Shown in pieces: positions 61,504 to 64,000 of a DNA stretch of 64,000 nt (its first letter is position 1; each line of letters begins with the position of its first letter). Where the stretch lies: positions 1 to 64,000 of the forward strand of contig JAKLJP010000004.1 of NCBI GenBank assembly GCA_023151115.1. Reading direction: 5' to 3'. The translations under genes and the position numbers were made by a program. Origin of the DNA: Anaerolineae bacterium. GTDB lineage: Bacteria; Chloroflexota; Anaerolineae; 4572-78; J111. Below the pieces are notes generated by a model. The model ran no database searches. It had not been told where the DNA came from and was given only the letters and a program-made list of their open reading frames with translations.

Positions 61504-61838
61504 CCAAGAATCTAGAGAATGAAATTGCCTGCGACTTGAGCGCAATTCCAGTAGAACAGAGAAAACAACACGGAGCTACAGCAGAACAGCTATTTGCCGC
61601 TATTCAGGAAACGCGCGAACTACCCAATGGTTATGCCTTCCGCTTGCCGGAAGAACCGGAGATGTTGCTCAGGGCCGCAGAGTTTATCAATCTTGAACGG
61701 CTGTGCTGCCCCTTTTTCAACTTTGTGCTTGAGGTAGAGCCAAATGGCGGCCCCCTCTGGTTAAAGTTAACCGGACATGAGGGGGTCAAAACGTTTTTGC
61801 AGAATCAGTTTGTTAAACCCAATCTCGACCCCACATAA
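61491..61838 (+). CDS. Small conserved protein with CC motif, MerR-linked
   Basis: 115 residues from the ATG at 61491 (AAGGAGA upstream, inside the end of MerT-like gene 2). No membrane segment. Features: RLPEEPEMLLRAAEFINLERLCCPFFNFVLEVEPNGGPLWLKLTGHEGVKTFLQ; a vicinal Cys pair (LCCPFF) that could ligate a soft metal. Genes of this type appear beside metal-resistance regulators, but I cannot give it a named family. The 3' end overlaps the YnfA-like gene on the other strand by 26 bases. Confidence 0.6.
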   Translation: MLAITKNLENEIACDLSAIPVEQRKQHGATAEQLFAAIQETRELPNGYAFRLPEEPEMLLRAAEFINLERLCCPFFNFVLEVEPNGGPLWLKLTGHEGVKTFLQNQFVKPNLDPT

Positions 61839-62148
61839 CCACTGCTACCCCCACCAAGGCGATACCCGCGCCGATCAAATCAAAACGGTCGGGCCGCCAG
61901 CCATCTACCCAATAACCCCAGCCAATAGACAAAATAATAAAGATGCCGCCGTAAGCCGCGTAAACGCGGCCAAAGGCGGGTTCTGTTTGCATTGTGGGGA
62001 GAACGCCGTACAAAAATAATACAGCCCCGCCTATCAGCCCCCATTGCAACCCCCAGCCGGTGCGCAACCATTGCCACACCAGCCAGCCCCCGCCAATTTC
62101 GGCCAGCCCGGCCAGCACAAACAATAAAACAGTACGCAAAATATCCAA
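61813..62148 (-). CDS. YnfA-family (UPF0060) membrane protein
   Basis: 111 residues, four TM helices of the small-multidrug-resistance-like fold. Signature: FVLAGLAEIGGGWLVWQWLR and the C-terminal GRVYAAYGGIFIILSIGWGYWVDGWRPDRFDLIGAGIALVGVAVVMW, as in YnfA. Possibly a drug or cation exporter by fold, function unproven. It converges with the CC-motif gene. Confidence 0.9.
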   Translation of the reverse strand: MDILRTVLLFVLAGLAEIGGGWLVWQWLRTGWGLQWGLIGGAVLFLYGVLPTMQTEPAFGRVYAAYGGIFIILSIGWGYWVDGWRPDRFDLIGAGIALVGVAVVMWGRDWV

Positions 62149-62323
62149 GTTTTAGCTCCATAATTTTTACAAATTCGATACATCCAATCCAACCTTACCT
62201 GCGTCAATGAAGGTGTAAGGGAACAGGCAGGCGCAGTTCAGGCGGCAGGACCCTGACGGAAGCTCGTTTTGTTCCCTGCAACAAACACATAACACTTAAT
62301 TTAGAGATGCAGGAGGTTACGAG

Positions 62324-63124
62324 ATGTACAGCAAACTCATCTATCTATTCACAATATTAGCTATTCTTCTCAGTTTAGGCACAACGGCCCCGGCGGCCTA
62401 TGCCGACCATGAAAACACCGTGTCGGGATTGCGGATGATCCTGGCCGCGCAGTTGGGCGAACACGTCCTGCTCGCCTCCAGCGCTACCGGCGCGGCTCTG
62501 GCCGGACGCCAGCCCCAGTTTGAAGGCGCAGCCGCCGCGCTCGACGCCAACTTGGTGGACGTTTCCAAGACCATCGGCCTGGTGTACGGCCCCGAAGCCG
62601 AAGCCGCCTTTTTGGATTTGTGGCGCAAGCACATCAATTTGGTGGTTGATTATACCACCGCCCTGGCCGCCAAAGATCAAGGCAAGGCCGATCAAGCCGT
62701 CAATGCTCTGCTGGCCTATACCGGGGAATTTGGCACATTCCTCAACAACGCCAATCCCAATCTGTCCAAAGAAGTTGTCGCCGAACTGGTTGAGATGCAC
62801 ATTCTGACCTTGAAAGATGTGATTGACGCCCAGGCCGCCGGCGACCAAACGATGGTCTACAGCAAGCTGCGCGAAGCTTACAACCACATGGGCATGATTG
62901 CCAACCCGGTCGCCGCGGCCATCTCCCAGCAGTTCCCTGATCGGTTTGGTGGGGTAACGGCAGCCATGCCCGCAGCCAGCACCCCGGCTATGGCTCCGGC
63001 GGCTCTGCCGCAAACGGGCGGCCAACTCTCCGTGCTTGAGCCAATCTACCTGGTAACATTCCTGGCTGTGATTGCCATTTTTGTGGGAGTCTGGCTGAAG
63101 GGCCGCCATAGCCGCTCAGCCTGA
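62324..63124 (+). CDS. Secreted helical protein with LPQTG anchor
   Basis: 266 residues. Signal peptide 1-28 (ending AAYADHEN), two related helical segments: MILAAQLGEHVLLASSATGAALAGRQPQFEGAAAALDANLVD with VYGPEAEAAFLDLWRKHINLVVDYTTALAA, and VVAELVEMHILTLKDVIDAQAAGDQTMVYSKLREAYNHMGMIANPVAAAISQQFPDRF. At 228-232 is LPQTG, followed by a hydrophobic helix and KGRHSRSA, a standard sortase sorting signal. It would be covalently attached to the wall, or simply membrane-anchored if no sortase exists. His residues could bind a metal. Function unknown. Confidence 0.75.
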   Translation: MYSKLIYLFTILAILLSLGTTAPAAYADHENTVSGLRMILAAQLGEHVLLASSATGAALAGRQPQFEGAAAALDANLVDVSKTIGLVYGPEAEAAFLDLWRKHINLVVDYTTALAAKDQGKADQAVNALLAYTGEFGTFLNNANPNLSKEVVAELVEMHILTLKDVIDAQAAGDQTMVYSKLREAYNHMGMIANPVAAAISQQFPDRFGGVTAAMPAASTPAMAPAALPQTGGQLSVLEPIYLVTFLAVIAIFVGVWLKGRHSRSA

Positions 63125-63180
63125 GTGAGAGGCAGCCACCCCTGGCCCTAAAAAGATAAACGTCCTGCATCAAACAAGCG

Positions 63181-63230
63181 CCGCCCCCACCCAAACCTTT
63201 ATCCTTTCGGAGAGAGACAGGAGGGGGCGG
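63181..63230. terminator. Terminator-like stem between converging genes
   Basis: CCGCCCCC (63181-63188) pairs with GGGGGCGG (63223-63230) over a 34-base loop, followed by TGTTTATATTATT. Moderate. Confidence 0.5.
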
Positions 63231-63238
63231 TGTTTATA

Positions 63239-64000
63239 TTATTGCTTCTCTTCCAACCACACTTCCAACGTCCGCCCGACCCGCTCCAGGCTGGTCGGGG
63301 CAACTTTGTCGGCGGTATCGGCGGTGGTGTGCCAGTAGGGATAGTCAAAATCAATGATGTCAATGGCGGGGATGCCGCGCTCTAAAAAGGGGATATGGTC
63401 GTCAATAATGGTGTGGCGGAGTTCGGGGATGATGTGGACGCCATAGCCTAACTCACCGGCGACAGCCCAAATTTCTTCACGCAGGGCTGGGGTAGAGTTT
63501 TGCTCCAGGTAAATATTCTGGTCGGCGTCGCCAATCATATCTACCACGATCACTCCTTCAGGGGCGACGGTCAAATTTTCGGCCATCTGGCGCGCGCCCA
63601 CGGAAAAGGGCCACCCATCGAGCCGGCCGCGATCCTCGGCGTCAAAAAAGGCCAGCCAGACTTCATGCTGCAACTTGCCGGCTTCCAGGGTGCGGGCCAG
63701 TTCCAGCAGCACGGCCACTCCGCTGGCCCCGTCATTGGCCCCTTCGATCCATTCGCCGCGTTTGGCCGGGTCGGGGTCCTGGTCGGCAGCCGGGCGGGTA
63801 TCGTAATGCGCGCCCAGGATGATGATCGGCCCGCTGCCCAGCCGGCCGACAACATTGCGCCCTTTGACGCCTTTGAACAGAAACTCCTCAGTTTCTACCT
63901 GCCAGCCCATTTTTTCCAGTTCGGCGATGATGTAATCCCCGGTGGCCCAGCCGGCCTCGCTGCCGGTCGGGCGAGGGCCGATGGCGGTCTGGGCCAGGAG
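63239..64000 (-). CDS. M28-family zinc peptidase (partial)
   Basis: Runs off the right edge; 253 codons visible. The frame is open to base 64000 (LLAQTAIGPRPTGSEAG...), so the true start lies outside. Zinc ligands: H and D in ILGAHYDTRP, D in GANDGASGVAVLLELAR, E-D in FFDAEDRG, D in VDMIGDAD and H in the late PYWHTTADT. The fold and the Trp/Asp pattern fit glutaminyl-peptide cyclotransferase-like aminopeptidases. Signal peptide, if any, not visible. Confidence 0.88.
   Translation of the reverse strand, partial: LLAQTAIGPRPTGSEAGWATGDYIIAELEKMGWQVETEEFLFKGVKGRNVVGRLGSGPIIILGAHYDTRPAADQDPDPAKRGEWIEGANDGASGVAVLLELARTLEAGKLQHEVWLAFFDAEDRGRLDGWPFSVGARQMAENLTVAPEGVIVVDMIGDADQNIYLEQNSTPALREEIWAVAGELGYGVHIIPELRHTIIDDHIPFLERGIPAIDIIDFDYPYWHTTADTADKVAPTSLERVGRTLEVWLEEKQ

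Overview
The window looks like a chromosomal segment of a Chloroflexota bacterium, most likely of the Anaerolineae/Caldilineae type. This is an inference from gene style: Ser/Thr kinases joined to extracellular beta-propellers, long Thr-Pro linkers, RNase J, a two-subunit 2-oxoacid:acceptor oxidoreductase, many large glycosyltransferases, and intergenic spaces packed with short repeats. There is no rRNA, tRNA or CRISPR array that I can support.

Layout. 0-7.9 kb: housekeeping genes (PIG-L deacetylase, M20 peptidase, ribosomal protein L9, a nucleoside phosphorylase-like protein, a coupled pair of AI-2E/PerM permeases, a CysQ-like phosphatase). 8-25.9 kb: a signalling district with a GAF-GAF histidine kinase, a 1250-residue membrane protein with LysM and propeller, two membrane Ser/Thr kinases, a three-gene Roadblock/LC7 operon and a NarL-type response regulator. 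26-31.5 kb: an AT-richer island of secreted proteins and lipoproteins, one of them broken by a complete IS630-family element whose TA target and reading frame can be reconstructed exactly. 31.5-46.9 kb: cell-envelope genes (two glycosyltransferases, a flippase-like protein, an acyltransferase, an SH3b protein), RNase J, a VapBC-like pair, and an FAD oxidoreductase group. 47-55.4 kb: DUF488, DnaK, a DJ-1/PfpI protein, a HutX-like protein and the two oxidoreductase subunits, separated by repeat-rich gaps.

55.5-62.2 kb is the most interesting part. A leftward operon (ArsR-rhodanese fusion, SAM methyltransferase, DsrE-like protein, rhodanese-metallo-beta-lactamase fusion, MFS exporter) diverges from a MerR-type regulator followed by MerT/MerF-like membrane proteins. 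Both the methyltransferase and the DsrE-like gene carry an in-frame TGA where relatives have cysteine. Each reads on in frame to a full-length family end, and each TGA is followed 18-20 nt later by the apical loop of a small hairpin with G at its first position, as in bacterial SECIS elements. I read them as two adjacent selenoprotein genes in a metalloid/persulfide stress operon. The control region has a 9-bp ArsR-like palindrome and a 19-bp-spacer MerR-type promoter.

Repeats form a second theme. There are heptanucleotide arrays (GTGATGC, GTGAGGC, GGCGGTC, GATGGTA and complements), some lying inside open reading frames. There are two copies of a 116-bp TA-flanked MITE, one of which breaks a MerT-like gene. 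There are also two elements sharing a TTGACTGAC inverted terminus, several TGTCATTTCGAG palindromes, and an exact 70-bp repeat shared by the left edge of the window and the gap between the two oxidoreductase genes.
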